Assembly: GCF_024349785.1 (NCBI RefSeq)
Contig: NZ_AP018817.1
Coordinates: 837,501-901,500 of the forward strand
Reading direction: 5' to 3'
Length of the DNA stretch: 64,000 nucleotides
Source of the DNA: Sphingomonas bisphenolicum
GTDB lineage: Bacteria > Pseudomonadota > Alphaproteobacteria > Sphingomonadales > Sphingomonadaceae
Position 1 is the first letter of the stretch, and every line of letters begins with the position of its first letter. This document shows, one piece after another, positions 8,624 to 18,100 of this stretch. The notes under the pieces were generated by a model. It saw only the letters and a list, made by a program, of their open reading frames with translations, was not told the DNA's origin and searched no databases. The translations under genes and the position numbers were made by a program.

Positions 8624-8636
8624 GCGACTAAGTCGC
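8624..8636. promoter_or_regulatory. Palindromic operator candidate upstream of the CirA-like receptor
   Basis: GCGACT-A-AGTCGC is a perfect 6-1-6 palindrome located 24 bases before the receptor start. With its flanks (TTGCGACTAAGTCGCG) it resembles the TTGCGA...TCGCAA type of Fur box. Binding by Fur is inferred, not shown. Confidence 0.45.
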
Positions 8637-8823
8637 GTTAGATTCTGGGTGGCTGATGTGGTGTCGGTCCTGGCCGGTCAATCAAAGGCTTGCACGGCGG
8701 CGGCCGGGCAATGTTTCTTTACGGAACGGAGACGATGATCGGCACTGCCTGCCCTTTACCGACACACAGCGCAATATGGCGCAAGGATCAGCAATATGGA
8801 TCGGGAACCCGCCCTTTGCCATT

Positions 8824-9627
8824 CTAGGCTGGCGACTGGCCCAATATCTCGCGTGCGCGGGGCGCCAGCCGCTCTACGGCGGCGGCATGGATGCCGGGCG
8901 CGGCGCAGAGCAGGCCGAAGGCGGTGGGTTGCGGCCGGTTGAAGCGCAGTGGATCGCCCAGCGCATCAGTCACCGCGCCGCCCGCCTCCTGCACGATCAG
9001 CGCGGCGGCGGCGACGTCCCATTCATTGCCCCAGCGCACGGTGGCGACCAGATCGGCTTCGTCGGCAGCGACCATCGCCATGCGCAGCGCGATGCTGTTG
9101 GGCTTGTCCACCGTCACCAGATCGCGATCGACGCGCGGCAACTGGTCGGCCGGCACCCGCGCGCCCGGCAGCATGGTCCGGCTTCCTGCGCGCAACCTCT
9201 GGCCGTTGCGCGTTGCGCCCTGGCCCAGTTGCGCCACCCACAATTCGTTGCGCGCGGGCGCCGCCAATAGGCCGATCTGGACCGCGCCATCCTCGACCAG
9301 CGCGACCGACACCGACCAGCCCGGCCGCCCGCGCAGATAATCGCGCGTGCCGTCGATCGGATCGACCACCCACACCCGCGGCACGCCTAGCCGATGGACG
9401 GTATCGGCCGTCTCCTCCGACAACCAGCCGGCGTCCGGGTCGATCGCCGCCAACCGCGCGCGCAGCATGGCGTCGACCGCCAGGTCGGCCTCGCACACCG
9501 GATGGCCGGGCACCTTTTCCCACTGGCGCACGCGGGTTTCCCCGCCTGCCCACAGCGTCAGCGCATGGTCGGCCGCATCCGCCACGGCGGATATGACCGC
9601 ACGGAGATGGGCCTCAGCCTCCGGCAA
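8824..9627 (-). CDS. cysQ: CysQ-like 3'(2'),5'-bisphosphate nucleotidase / inositol monophosphatase family
   Basis: A 267-residue Mg-dependent phosphatase. The metal-binding motifs are all present: GWLSEE (E71, E72), WVVDPIDGT (D89, D92) followed by RDYLRG, and WGNEWDVAAAALI (D204) near the C-terminus. CysQ hydrolyses PAP to AMP in sulfate assimilation, and close relatives act on inositol phosphates; the two are hard to separate by motif alone, so the substrate is tentative. The start overlaps the 3' end of pmbA by 14 bases, which implies translational coupling. Confidence 0.83.
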   Translation of the reverse strand: MPEAEAHLRAVISAVADAADHALTLWAGGETRVRQWEKVPGHPVCEADLAVDAMLRARLAAIDPDAGWLSEETADTVHRLGVPRVWVVDPIDGTRDYLRGRPGWSVSVALVEDGAVQIGLLAAPARNELWVAQLGQGATRNGQRLRAGSRTMLPGARVPADQLPRVDRDLVTVDKPNSIALRMAMVAADEADLVATVRWGNEWDVAAAALIVQEAGGAVTDALGDPLRFNRPQPTAFGLLCAAPGIHAAAVERLAPRAREILGQSPA

Positions 9628-10960
9628 CGGTCATCCCGTCGATGCGGACGGTCGGCACGTTCATGGCATAGCGGAAGTGCAGGTCGCTCGCGGGCGTCAG
9701 CGCCCGGAACATGGCCTTCAGGTTGCTGGCGATGGTGATTTCCGACACGGCATGGGCGACCGCGCCATTTTCGATCAGGAAGCCCGCCGCGCCCCGGCTA
9801 TAATCGCCGGTCACGCCATTGACGCCCATGCCGATCAGTTCGGTGACATAGAGGCCGCGCTTCACGTCCGCCATCAGGTCGCCGGGCGAGATGGCGCCGG
9901 CCTCCATATGGACGTTGGTGATGCTGGCGCCCGGCGCGCCGCTGCCGCCGCGGCTGGCATGGCCGGTGGGCTCCAAGCCTAGTTGGCGCGCCGATGCGCT
10001 GTCCATCAGCCATCCGGTCAGCACGCCCTGGTCGATCAGCGCGCGCCGTTCGACCGGCAGGCCTTCGCCATCGAATGGCCGCGATCGCATCCCGCGGGGC
10101 AGCAATGGATCGTCGATGATGGTGACGCCCGCCTCGAACAGCGCCTCGCCCAGCGATTCCAGCAGGAAGCTCGACCGGCGCGCGATCGCCGGGCCGACCA
10201 TGCCGCCGATCAGATGGCCGAGCAGGCTGGAGCCGATGCGCGGGTCGAAGATCACCGGCATGACGCCGCTCTCGACCTTGACCGGGTTGAGCCGCGCCAC
10301 CGCGCGCTGGCCGGCGCGGACGCCGACCGCTTCGGCATCGTCCAGATCCTCCAGATGGCGCACGCTATGGCTGGCATGGTCGCGCTGCATATCGGCGCCC
10401 GTGCCCGCCAGCACGCTGGCCCAGGTCGAATGGCTGGTGCCGGCATAGGCGCCGGCAAAGCCGTGGCTGGTCGCCAACGCGACCTGGCTGCGGCCGTTCG
10501 CGGCGCCGCCGCCCTCGCTGTTGGTGATGCCGGGCACGCTGCGCGCCGCTTCCTCCGCCATCAGCGCGCGTTCGCGCAGCGCTGCGGGTTCCGGCTCCTC
10601 CTCGTCGGTCAGGTCGAGCGCGGGCGGGCGCTTCTTGAGCAACCGGTCTTCGGGCGCGAGGCCGGCATAGGGGTCTTCGGGCGCTTCGCGCGCCATGGCG
10701 ACGGCGCGATCGACCAATGTCGCGAGCGTCGCCGGGTTCATGTCCGACGCGGAAATGCTGGCGGACCGCTGGCCGATGAAGACGCGCAGGCCGATCTCCT
10801 CGCCCTCGGACCGTTCGACATCCTCCAGCGCGCCGAGCCGCACCGACACGTTGGTCGATGCGTTGCAGGCATAGATGGCGTCGGCGGCGTCCGCACCGGC
10901 CTTGCGCGCGGCGCTGACCAGATCCTGCGCGCGCGACTGGGCTTCTTCTAGGCTGAGCAT
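9614..10960 (-). CDS. pmbA: PmbA (TldE), subunit of the TldD/PmbA metalloprotease
   Basis: 448 residues, the usual length for this family. The N-terminal region contains VRLGALEDVERSEGEEIGLR, and the glycine-rich C-terminal part (GHASRGGSGAPGASITNVHM and MGVNGVTGDYSRGAAGF) is typical of PmbA/TldD. The HExxxH zinc motif belongs to the TldD partner and is not expected here. In E. coli the TldD/PmbA heterodimer degrades CcdA and matures microcin B17; in most bacteria the target is unknown. No tldD is in the window. It overlaps cysQ at its 3' end and follows nudC by 45 bases. Confidence 0.88.
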   Translation of the reverse strand: MLSLEEAQSRAQDLVSAARKAGADAADAIYACNASTNVSVRLGALEDVERSEGEEIGLRVFIGQRSASISASDMNPATLATLVDRAVAMAREAPEDPYAGLAPEDRLLKKRPPALDLTDEEEPEPAALRERALMAEEAARSVPGITNSEGGGAANGRSQVALATSHGFAGAYAGTSHSTWASVLAGTGADMQRDHASHSVRHLEDLDDAEAVGVRAGQRAVARLNPVKVESGVMPVIFDPRIGSSLLGHLIGGMVGPAIARRSSFLLESLGEALFEAGVTIIDDPLLPRGMRSRPFDGEGLPVERRALIDQGVLTGWLMDSASARQLGLEPTGHASRGGSGAPGASITNVHMEAGAISPGDLMADVKRGLYVTELIGMGVNGVTGDYSRGAAGFLIENGAVAHAVSEITIASNLKAMFRALTPASDLHFRYAMNVPTVRIDGMTVAGG

Positions 10961-11005
10961 GGAGGGAAAATGGTCCTCAAAAACAGGAAGGGAAGGGGAT
11001 CGGCC

Positions 11006-11938
11006 TTACGCGCTTGCGCTTGCGCTAACAAGGCTGGGTGCGGCGACGCCCGCCAGCCAATGGTCGAGCAGGTGCCAGGCCACCGCCATCGTCGGCGGGG
11101 CGAGGAAGGGGGCATCGGGATCGCCCGCCATCGCCGCGCGGACCTGATCCGCGTCGCACCAGAAGGCATCTTCTATCTCGGTCGGATCGAGCGTCAGCGC
11201 ATCGTCCAGCGCCTCGCCGATGCAGGCGATCATCAGCGAGGAGGGGAAGGGCCAGGGCTGGCTCATCACATAACGGACCTTATGCACCCGCACGCCCGCT
11301 TCCTCCAGCAATTCGCGCGCCACCGCTTCCTCGATCGTCTCGCCCGGTTCGACGAAACCCGCCAGCGCCGAATAGCGACCCGGCGGCCAGGCATGTTGCC
11401 GGCCCAGCAATATGCGCCCGCGATATTCGGCCAGCATGATGACGACCGGGTCGGTGCGGGGAAAATGCTCGGCGGCACACGCCTCGCATTTGCGCGCCCA
11501 GCCGGCCTTGACCGGCTGCGTCGTCTCGCCGCAGACCGAACAATGGCGATGGCGGGCATGCCAGTGGACCAGGCTGCGCGCGGTGCCGTAAAGGGCGACT
11601 TCTTCGGTCGGTACAAGGTCGGCGATGGCCCGGCTGCGCGGCGTGGGAACCAGATTGAGGCCAAGGTTCGCGACCAGCCGGGCGAAGATCGGCCGTTTGC
11701 CCGGATCGACGCCCAGCAGCACATGATCCTCGACCCGCGCGTCCGGCGTCAGCGGCTCCAGCAGCAGATGGCCGTCCATCTCGACCGGCTCCAGCCCGTC
11801 CAGCACCAGCAGGCGCGCCGCCGGATCTGCGAACGTCTCGGCCAGCAAGGCGGGGTTGGTGCGGATATGGTCCACCCGGTCGAGGTTGCTGCCGACGAAG
11901 CCCGGCACGGCCTTTATCGCTGGATCAGTTCCGTGCAT
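11006..11938 (-). CDS. nudC: NADH pyrophosphatase NudC
   Basis: 310 residues. A four-cysteine zinc ribbon is present (C133, C136, C151, C154). The Nudix box GFVEPGETIEEAVARELLEE lies at about 194-213. It is followed by SQPWPFPSSLM (about 226-236), the SQPWPFPxS signature specific to NADH diphosphatases. NudC hydrolyses NADH to NMNH and AMP and can remove NAD caps from RNA. The gene overlaps the 3' end of mutY by 14 bases, so the two are probably translated together. Confidence 0.93.
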   Translation of the reverse strand: MHGTDPAIKAVPGFVGSNLDRVDHIRTNPALLAETFADPAARLLVLDGLEPVEMDGHLLLEPLTPDARVEDHVLLGVDPGKRPIFARLVANLGLNLVPTPRSRAIADLVPTEEVALYGTARSLVHWHARHRHCSVCGETTQPVKAGWARKCEACAAEHFPRTDPVVIMLAEYRGRILLGRQHAWPPGRYSALAGFVEPGETIEEAVARELLEEAGVRVHKVRYVMSQPWPFPSSLMIACIGEALDDALTLDPTEIEDAFWCDADQVRAAMAGDPDAPFLAPPTMAVAWHLLDHWLAGVAAPSLVSASASA

Positions 11939-12992
11939 CTGCCTGCCTTTCCTTCCTCACCGCGTCGGCCGCCCGTGCGAACAATGTCGGCAGCCCCGCC
12001 TCGCCGATGCGGTCGATGGGCCACCATTCGCCTGCGCCCTCCGGCGTTTCGTTCGCTTCCACATGGGCATGGTGGACGCGCAGCGCCAGAGAGAAATGGG
12101 TGAAGACATGCGCGACATCTGTCTCGATCGTGGTCCAGCGGGCGGCGATCGGCGGCGTCGGGTCGGGCGCATCGCCCCAGTCGGAACTGGGTAGCGCCCG
12201 CATCCCGCCCAGCAGTCCCTTGTCCGGGCGGCGCACCAGCCAGACATGGCCGTCGCGCTCGATCCACCAGCCATGGCCCGTGCGGTGCGGTCGCACCTTC
12301 TTCGCCGCCTTGACGGGATAAGCGGCGGGATCGGCGGTCAGCACCGCGGCGCAATCCTCCCGCAACGGGCAGATGCCGCAGGCCGGATTACGCGCCGTGC
12401 AGATGGTCGCGCCCAGGTCCATCATCGCCTGCGCGAAATCCCCGGCGCGGGCATCGGGCGTGATGCTGTCGGCGGCGGCGCGGATCGCCGGCCGGGCGGC
12501 GGGGAGGGGCGTGGCGATGGCGAACAGCCGCGCCACCACCCGTTCGACATTGGCGTCCACCACTACCGCGCGCTGGCCGAACGCGATCGCCGCGACGGCC
12601 GCGGCGGTATAGGCGCCGACCCCCGGCAGGGAACGCAGCCCGTCCTCCGTATCGGGAAAGACGCCGCCATGGTCGCGCGCCACCGCCCGCGCGCAGGCCA
12701 GCAGATTGCGGGCGCGGGCATAATAGCCCAGCCCGGCCCAGGCGGCCATCAGGTCCGCGTCTTCGCTCGCCGCCAGATCCTGAACCGTCGGCCAGCGCGC
12801 CAGGAATTTCGCATAATAGGGGCCGACCGCCGCGACCGTGGTCTGTTGCAGCATCACTTCGGACAGCCAAACCCGGTAAGGATCGGCGGCATTGCTGCCC
12901 GGCGGCGCGCGCCACGGCAGCCGCCGGGCATGGACGTCATAATGGGCAAGCAGGTCGCTTGCGATTTTTGTGGCTCTACCCTCGACGCGCAT
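11925..12992 (-). CDS. mutY: Adenine DNA glycosylase MutY
   Basis: 355 residues. E45 in SEVMLQQT and D146 in VVDANVERV are the catalytic acid residues. A helix-hairpin-helix LPGVGAYTA lies at 122-130, and the 4Fe-4S ligands are C198, C205, C208 and C214 (C-x6-C-x2-C-x5-C). The C-terminal half is the Nudix-like 8-oxoG recognition domain. MutY removes adenine mispaired with 8-oxoguanine. ATG 12992 lies only 26 bases from the divergent DUF721 gene, so the promoters must overlap. Confidence 0.95.
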   Translation of the reverse strand: MRVEGRATKIASDLLAHYDVHARRLPWRAPPGSNAADPYRVWLSEVMLQQTTVAAVGPYYAKFLARWPTVQDLAASEDADLMAAWAGLGYYARARNLLACARAVARDHGGVFPDTEDGLRSLPGVGAYTAAAVAAIAFGQRAVVVDANVERVVARLFAIATPLPAARPAIRAAADSITPDARAGDFAQAMMDLGATICTARNPACGICPLREDCAAVLTADPAAYPVKAAKKVRPHRTGHGWWIERDGHVWLVRRPDKGLLGGMRALPSSDWGDAPDPTPPIAARWTTIETDVAHVFTHFSLALRVHHAHVEANETPEGAGEWWPIDRIGEAGLPTLFARAADAVRKERQADARN

Positions 12993-13018
12993 GGCGACCC
13001 TATGCCATTAAGCGGGCC

Positions 13019-13561
13019 ATGACGGAACGCCCGGCCCCCCCGAAATATAAGAGTCGCAAGCTGCCGGCCGAAGACAGGCCGCGCGTGGGCGCGCCGCGGG
13101 CGATCGCGGACCTGATGCCCGACATCGGCCGCGCCGCTTTCCGCAAGTTCGGCTTCGTCCAGTCCAGCATCGTCACCCGCTGGGCGGAGATCGTCGGCGC
13201 CCATTATGCCGGCATTTCCGCGCCCGAATCGATCCGTTTCCCGGTGGGGCAGAAGGCCGGCGGCACGCTGCAACTGACGGTCATGAGCGGTCATGGGCCG
13301 ATGGTGCAGCATATGCTGCCCGATATCGTCGAGCGGGTGAACCGTTTCTTCGGCTATGCCGCCGTGGTGAAGGTCGCGATCCGGCAGGGCGATATCAGGC
13401 CCGTGGCGGCCGAACGCCGCCCGCCGCCCCGCAACCTCAAGCCCATTCCGGTCGAGCTGGGCGATTCGCTGCGCGACATCGGCGATCCCGAACTGCGCGC
13501 CGTGCTCGAATCGCTTGCGCAGGGGCTTGCCAACAGCAGCGGATTGCCCAAGATCAACTGA
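13019..13561 (+). CDS. DUF721 (DciA-family) protein
   Basis: 180 residues. The centre reads VTRWAEIVGAHYAGISAPES, then the conserved GGTLQLTV, MVQHMLPDIVERVNRFFG and VVKVAIRQG, matching the DUF721 fold. Members of this family include DciA, the helicase-loading protein of bacteria without DnaC or DnaI; in alphaproteobacteria the link to helicase loading is plausible but not read from sequence. The C-terminus is proline/arginine rich and then helical. The stop codon lies inside the first unit of a 36-bp tandem repeat. Confidence 0.8.
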   Translation: MTERPAPPKYKSRKLPAEDRPRVGAPRAIADLMPDIGRAAFRKFGFVQSSIVTRWAEIVGAHYAGISAPESIRFPVGQKAGGTLQLTVMSGHGPMVQHMLPDIVERVNRFFGYAAVVKVAIRQGDIRPVAAERRPPPRNLKPIPVELGDSLRDIGDPELRAVLESLAQGLANSSGLPKIN

Positions 13562-13629
13562 AGCGATCGACTTGAAAATCGCGCCAGAAAAGACTGAAGC
13601 GATTGACTTGCACATCGCGTCAAAAACGA
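13558..13629. repeat. 36-bp imperfect tandem duplication
   Basis: Two adjoining units, 13558-13593 and 13594-13629, both begin CTGAAGCGAT and share GACTTG and ATCGCG at the same offsets, with about six differences. Unit 1 includes the stop codon of the DUF721 gene; unit 2 holds TTGACT (13603-13608), which could serve as a -35 element for the downstream gene. Confidence 0.75.
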
Positions 13630-13637
13630 CGCTGTTC

Positions 13638-13657
13638 GGTTCCGGTTCAGCGGAACC
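13638..13657 (+). promoter_or_regulatory. Hairpin in the leader of the dsbA-like gene
   Basis: GGTTCCG (13638-13644) and CGGAACC (13651-13657) form a perfect 7-bp stem with a 6-base loop, 18 bases before ATG 13676. No T-run follows, so it is not a terminator; it may be a leader structure or an operator. Confidence 0.4.
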
Positions 13658-13675
13658 AATTTACGGACGCACGCC

Positions 13676-14347
13676 ATGAAGACACTGTTCCTGCCGCTTG
13701 CTTTGCTTGCCGTTCCCGCCGCGCTGGTCGCCGCGCCTGCCGCCAACTGGGTGAGCCGGGTCGTGCTCTCGCCGATCGGCGGCCATGCGATGGGCAATCC
13801 CAATGCGCCGACCAAGCTGGTCGAATATGTCAGCTACACCTGTTCCCACTGCGCCCATTTCGTGGGGGAGGCGAGCGCCCCGCTCAAGGCCGACTATGTG
13901 AAGGGCGGCAAGGTGAGCGTGGAAGTCCGCAATGCCGTGCGCGACCGATATGACCTGACGGCCGCCTTGCTCGCGCGGTGCGGCGGCCCGGCCCGCTTCA
14001 TCGGCAATCATGAGGCGCTGTTCGCCAACCAGACCGCCTGGATGGAGCAGATCGAGGCTTATGACGGGGCGACGACCGAAAAGCCCGCGGACCAGACCGC
14101 GGCGATACGCGATATCGGGCAAAAGACCGGCCTCTATGCCCTGATGAACAAGCGCGGCTTCACCAATGCCCAGCTCGACGCCTGCGTCGCCAACCCGACG
14201 GCGATGAAGCAGATCCTCGCCATGACCGACGACGCCTGGAACAAGGTGAAGATCGGCGGCACGCCCGGCTTCGTCGTCAACGGCACGCTCGTCAAGGGAT
14301 CGACCTGGTCCATTCTCCAGGCCGCATTGCCCGCCGCCGCGCACTGA
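13676..14347 (+). CDS. Periplasmic DsbA-like thiol-disulfide protein
   Basis: 223 residues with an N-terminal signal peptide (LALLAVPAALVAA). A thioredoxin-fold domain carries the redox motif CSHC at C56-C59, inside KLVEYVSYTCSHCAHF. The cis-proline loop GGTPGFVVNG has P197. Two further cysteines (C102 and C170) may form a structural disulfide. This is the Thioredoxin_4/DsbA type; whether it oxidises or isomerises client disulfides is not visible. It is followed by a paralogue and then smc. Confidence 0.87.
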   Translation: MKTLFLPLALLAVPAALVAAPAANWVSRVVLSPIGGHAMGNPNAPTKLVEYVSYTCSHCAHFVGEASAPLKADYVKGGKVSVEVRNAVRDRYDLTAALLARCGGPARFIGNHEALFANQTAWMEQIEAYDGATTEKPADQTAAIRDIGQKTGLYALMNKRGFTNAQLDACVANPTAMKQILAMTDDAWNKVKIGGTPGFVVNGTLVKGSTWSILQAALPAAAH

Positions 14348-14392
14348 TCTAAAACCCCGTCCATACCGCCAGTCATCGGAGCCTTGCCCGCC

Positions 14393-15124
14393 GTGAAAGC
14401 CGTTTCCGCTCTTGCCCTCATCGCCGTCAGCCTGACCCTCGCCGCCTGCGGCAAGAGCGAGGAAGGCGCCAAGCCGAGCGGCGATCCGATCGCCGCCGTC
14501 TCCGCCCCTGCGGGCACAAGCTGGTCGCAGACTATCGCCCAGACGCCCGACGGCTATTATCTGATGGGCAATCCGTCGGCCAAGATCAAGCTGGTCGAAT
14601 ATGGCTCCTACACCTGTAGCCATTGCCGTGATTTCTCCGCCGAAGCCTCGGAGGAAATCAAGAAGATCGTCGACACCGGCAAGATGAGCTTCGAATTCCG
14701 CACCTATGTGCGCGACCCGATCGACCTGACCACCGCGCTGCTCGCCGGCTGCGGCGGCAAGGACATCTACTATCCGCTGTCGGAGCAGTTTTTCGCCAAT
14801 CAGGCGGCGATGTTCGAAAAGGTGCAGGGTAACGAGGCCGCCTATCAGGGCATCGAAAAGCTGCCCCCGGCCCAGCGCCCCGGCGCGATCGCGCAGATCG
14901 CCGGTCTGGTCGAATATGCGCAGCAACGCGGCATTTCCGCCGATCAGGCGAAACAGTGCCTGGCCGACACCGGCGCGGCCGAACGGCTGGCCAAGGGCGT
15001 CGAGGCGGCGAACAACCAATATCAGATACAGGGCACGCCCAGCTTCCTCATCAACGGCGTTCTGGTCGACAATGTCGCCAACTGGGCGTCGCTCCAGCCC
15101 AAGCTCAAGGAAGCGGGCATCTGA
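14393..15124 (+). CDS. DsbA-like thiol-disulfide lipoprotein
   Basis: 243 residues from GTG 14393, chosen because GGAG lies 11 bases before it and the lipoprotein signal MKAVSALALIAVSLTLAAC then fits, with lipobox LAAC and acylated C19; TTG 14384 is too close to the ribosome site. The redox motif CSHC is at C75-C78 in KLVEYGSYTCSHCRDF and the cis-proline is in QGTPSFLING. It is paralogous to the preceding gene (same EY-SYTCSHC context) but membrane-anchored. The pair probably arose by duplication. Confidence 0.86.
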   Translation: MKAVSALALIAVSLTLAACGKSEEGAKPSGDPIAAVSAPAGTSWSQTIAQTPDGYYLMGNPSAKIKLVEYGSYTCSHCRDFSAEASEEIKKIVDTGKMSFEFRTYVRDPIDLTTALLAGCGGKDIYYPLSEQFFANQAAMFEKVQGNEAAYQGIEKLPPAQRPGAIAQIAGLVEYAQQRGISADQAKQCLADTGAAERLAKGVEAANNQYQIQGTPSFLINGVLVDNVANWASLQPKLKEAGI

Positions 15125-15192
15125 TTGGGCCAGCGGGGGCTGACAGCATCGTTTGAAAGGGCCGGGGCGGCACGCTGTCCCGGTGCGACCCC

Positions 15193-18100
15193 GTGCAGAT
15201 AAAGCGGCTCAAACTCTCCGGCTTCAAAAGCTTCGTCGATGCGACGGAACTGCGGATCGAACCGGGCCTGACCGGCATCGTCGGCCCCAATGGCTGCGGC
15301 AAGTCCAACCTGCTCGAAGCCATTCGCTGGGTGATGGGCGAATCCAGCGCCAAATCCATGCGCGGCGGCGGCATGGAGGATGTGATCTTCGCGGGCACCG
15401 CCACACGGCCGCAGCGCGACTTTGCCGAAGTGTCGCTGCTGACCGTCCAGGAGCAGGGCGAGCTTTTCAACGCCGTCGATGTCGGCGCGGACGGCGAACT
15501 GGAGGTCACCCGCCGGATCGAGCGCGGCGCGGGCAGCGCCTATCGCGCCAATGGCCGCGACGTGCGCGCCAAGGATGTATCGCTCGTCTTCGCCGACGCC
15601 GCCACCGGGCCGCACAGCCCCGCGCTGGTCAGTCAGGGGCGTATCGCCGCCGTCATCGCCGCCCGCCCCCAGGAACGGCGCGCCATGCTGGAGGAAGCGG
15701 CGGGCATTGCCGGGCTTCATGTCCGGCGCAAGGATGCTGAACAGAAATTGCGCGCGGCGGAGGCCAACCTCGCCCGGCTCGACGAAATCCTGCTCGACAT
15801 GGATGCGCGCGCCAACGCGCTGCGCCGGCAGGCCCGCGCCGCCGAACGCTATATCCGGCTTTCCGACCAGATCCGCGTCGCCGAAGGCCGCACCCTCTTC
15901 GCCCGTTGGCGCGAAGCCAATGCGAGCGCGGAGGCCGCCCGCGCCGAAGCGAAACAGGCGGACGCCGCCGTTGCCGCCGCGCAGGAGGGGCAGCTCGCCG
16001 CCGCCGCCCACGCCCAGGCCGCCATCGCCACGCTGGCCGATCGCCGCGCCGCCGCCCAGAGCGCGCGCGACGACGCCAATGAGGCGGGCCATCGCCTCGC
16101 CGCGCTCCGCACCGAGCGGGAAGCCGTGGTTCGCCGCCTCGCCGACCTCGCCCAACAGGCGTCCCGGCTGGAGGAGGATCGCGCCCGCGAAGGCACGCTC
16201 GCCAACGACGCCGCCGATGCGATCGCCCGGCTGACGGCGGAGATCGCCACGCTGAAGGCGCGTATCGCCGAGACGGAAAAGCTGCGCCCGGCCTTCGCCG
16301 CCCGGATCGCCGCGGCCGAGGATGCCGCGCGCGACGCCGAACTGGATCTGGCGCGGGCGATGGCGACCCAGGCGGCCGAACAGGCCGAACTGCGCGTCGC
16401 CGAAGCGGCGCTGGCCGCCGGGCGCACCCGCCTCGACCGGGCGGAGCGGGAGGTGGTGCGGCTCGCCGCCGAAGCCGCCGCCCTGCCCGACGCCACCCCG
16501 CTGGAGGCGCAACGTACCGCGGCGCTGACCGATCAGGACAGGGCGAAGGGCGATAGCGACGCCGCCGAAGCCGCAATCCAGACCGCCGAGGCTGACCGCC
16601 AGTCCGCCGCCGAGGCGCGCGATACGGCGGAAGCGGCCCTTTCCTCCGCCCGCGCCGCCCTCGCCGCGCTCGATAGCGAGGCGGCAGCGCTCAAACGCGC
16701 CGTCGATAGCGGCGCAGGCAACCGGTCGCGCGCGCTCGACCAGTTGAAGGCCGCCCCCGGCTATGAACGCGCGCTCGCCGCCGCGCTGGGCGACGATCTG
16801 GAAGCGCCGGTCGGCGCGGACGGCAAGCGCCGCTGGGCCGGCGCCGATCCGCTGCCGGGCGATCCCGCCTTGCCCGCTGGCGCCACGCCCTTGGCCGTCC
16901 ATGTCACCGCGCCGGTCGAACTGGCCCGCCGTCTCGCACAGATCGTTGTAGCGGACCGTGACGATAGCCGGCCTCTCGCCGTCGGCCAGCGCCTTGTCAC
17001 TCTGGACGGCCAGTTGCGCCGTTGGGACGGTTATGTCGCGGCAGAGGGTGGCGCGGCGGCGGCCGAGCGGCTGATCCGCCTCAACCGGCTGGACGCGATC
17101 GCCGCCGCGCGCCCCGCGCTTCAGGCTGACGTCGACAGCGCCGCCACGGCGCAGGAGGAGGCCAAGGCGGACGAACAGGCCGCCACCCAGGCGCTCGCCC
17201 AGGCTCGCACCAGCCTGTCGCAGGCCGACCAGCGATTGCGCGCCGCGCTCCGCGCCGCCGACGAAGCGACCACCGCGCTCGAACGGCTGGCCGGGCGGCG
17301 CGAAGGGATAGAGGAACGGCTGGACGGAGCGCAGCGTGATCGCGCCGCCGCACAGGGCGAGCATGAAAAGGCGCAGGCCGGTCGCGCCGCCGTGCCCGAC
17401 GGCGCAGAGACGCGGGCGCTGGTCGCCGCCCTGTCGCAGGCGAGCGACAAGGCGCGCGCCGCCGTCAGCCAGTTGCAGGCGGATCAGGCGCTCGCCGACC
17501 GCGCCCTGTCCAGCGATCGCGAGCGACAGGCGGCGGCCGATGCGGAGATCAAGGGGTGGCGCGCCCGCGCCGGGGAAGCGGCCAAGCGCATCGCCGCCAT
17601 GGTCGCCCGCGCCGAAGAGATCGGGAACGAAAGGATCGCGATCGAGACGCAGCCCGAATCGCTGTCCGACGCGATCGCCGCGCTCAATGATCGGGGATCG
17701 GCGCTGACCGACGCCGCCGACCAGGCCCGCCGCGCCGAACTGGAGGCGGAAGCCGCGCTGCGCACCGCCGAGGGCCGCGCCGCTCAGGCGGGGGAAATGC
17801 TCGCCGCCGCCCGCGAAGCCCGCGCCACCGCGGTCGCCCGCGCCGAAGCCGCCGACGAGCGGCGCGTCGAAACCAACCGGCTGTCGGGCGAACGCTTTGC
17901 ATGCCCGCCGCCGGTCCTGCCCGAAAAACTAGGCTTCGCCAGCGCCGACGTGCGGTTGGCCCAGACCGAACTGGCCGATCATGACCGCTTCCATGCCGAA
18001 CGCGAACGGATCGGCCCGGTCAACCTCGTCGCCGCGCAGGAACTGGAGGAACTGGAAGCTGCCCAGGCGAAGAGCCGCGCCGAAAGCGAGGAACTGACCC

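Noticed and set aside
15022..17364. 780-codon open frame on the minus strand
   Set aside because: Antisense to smc; no family features.
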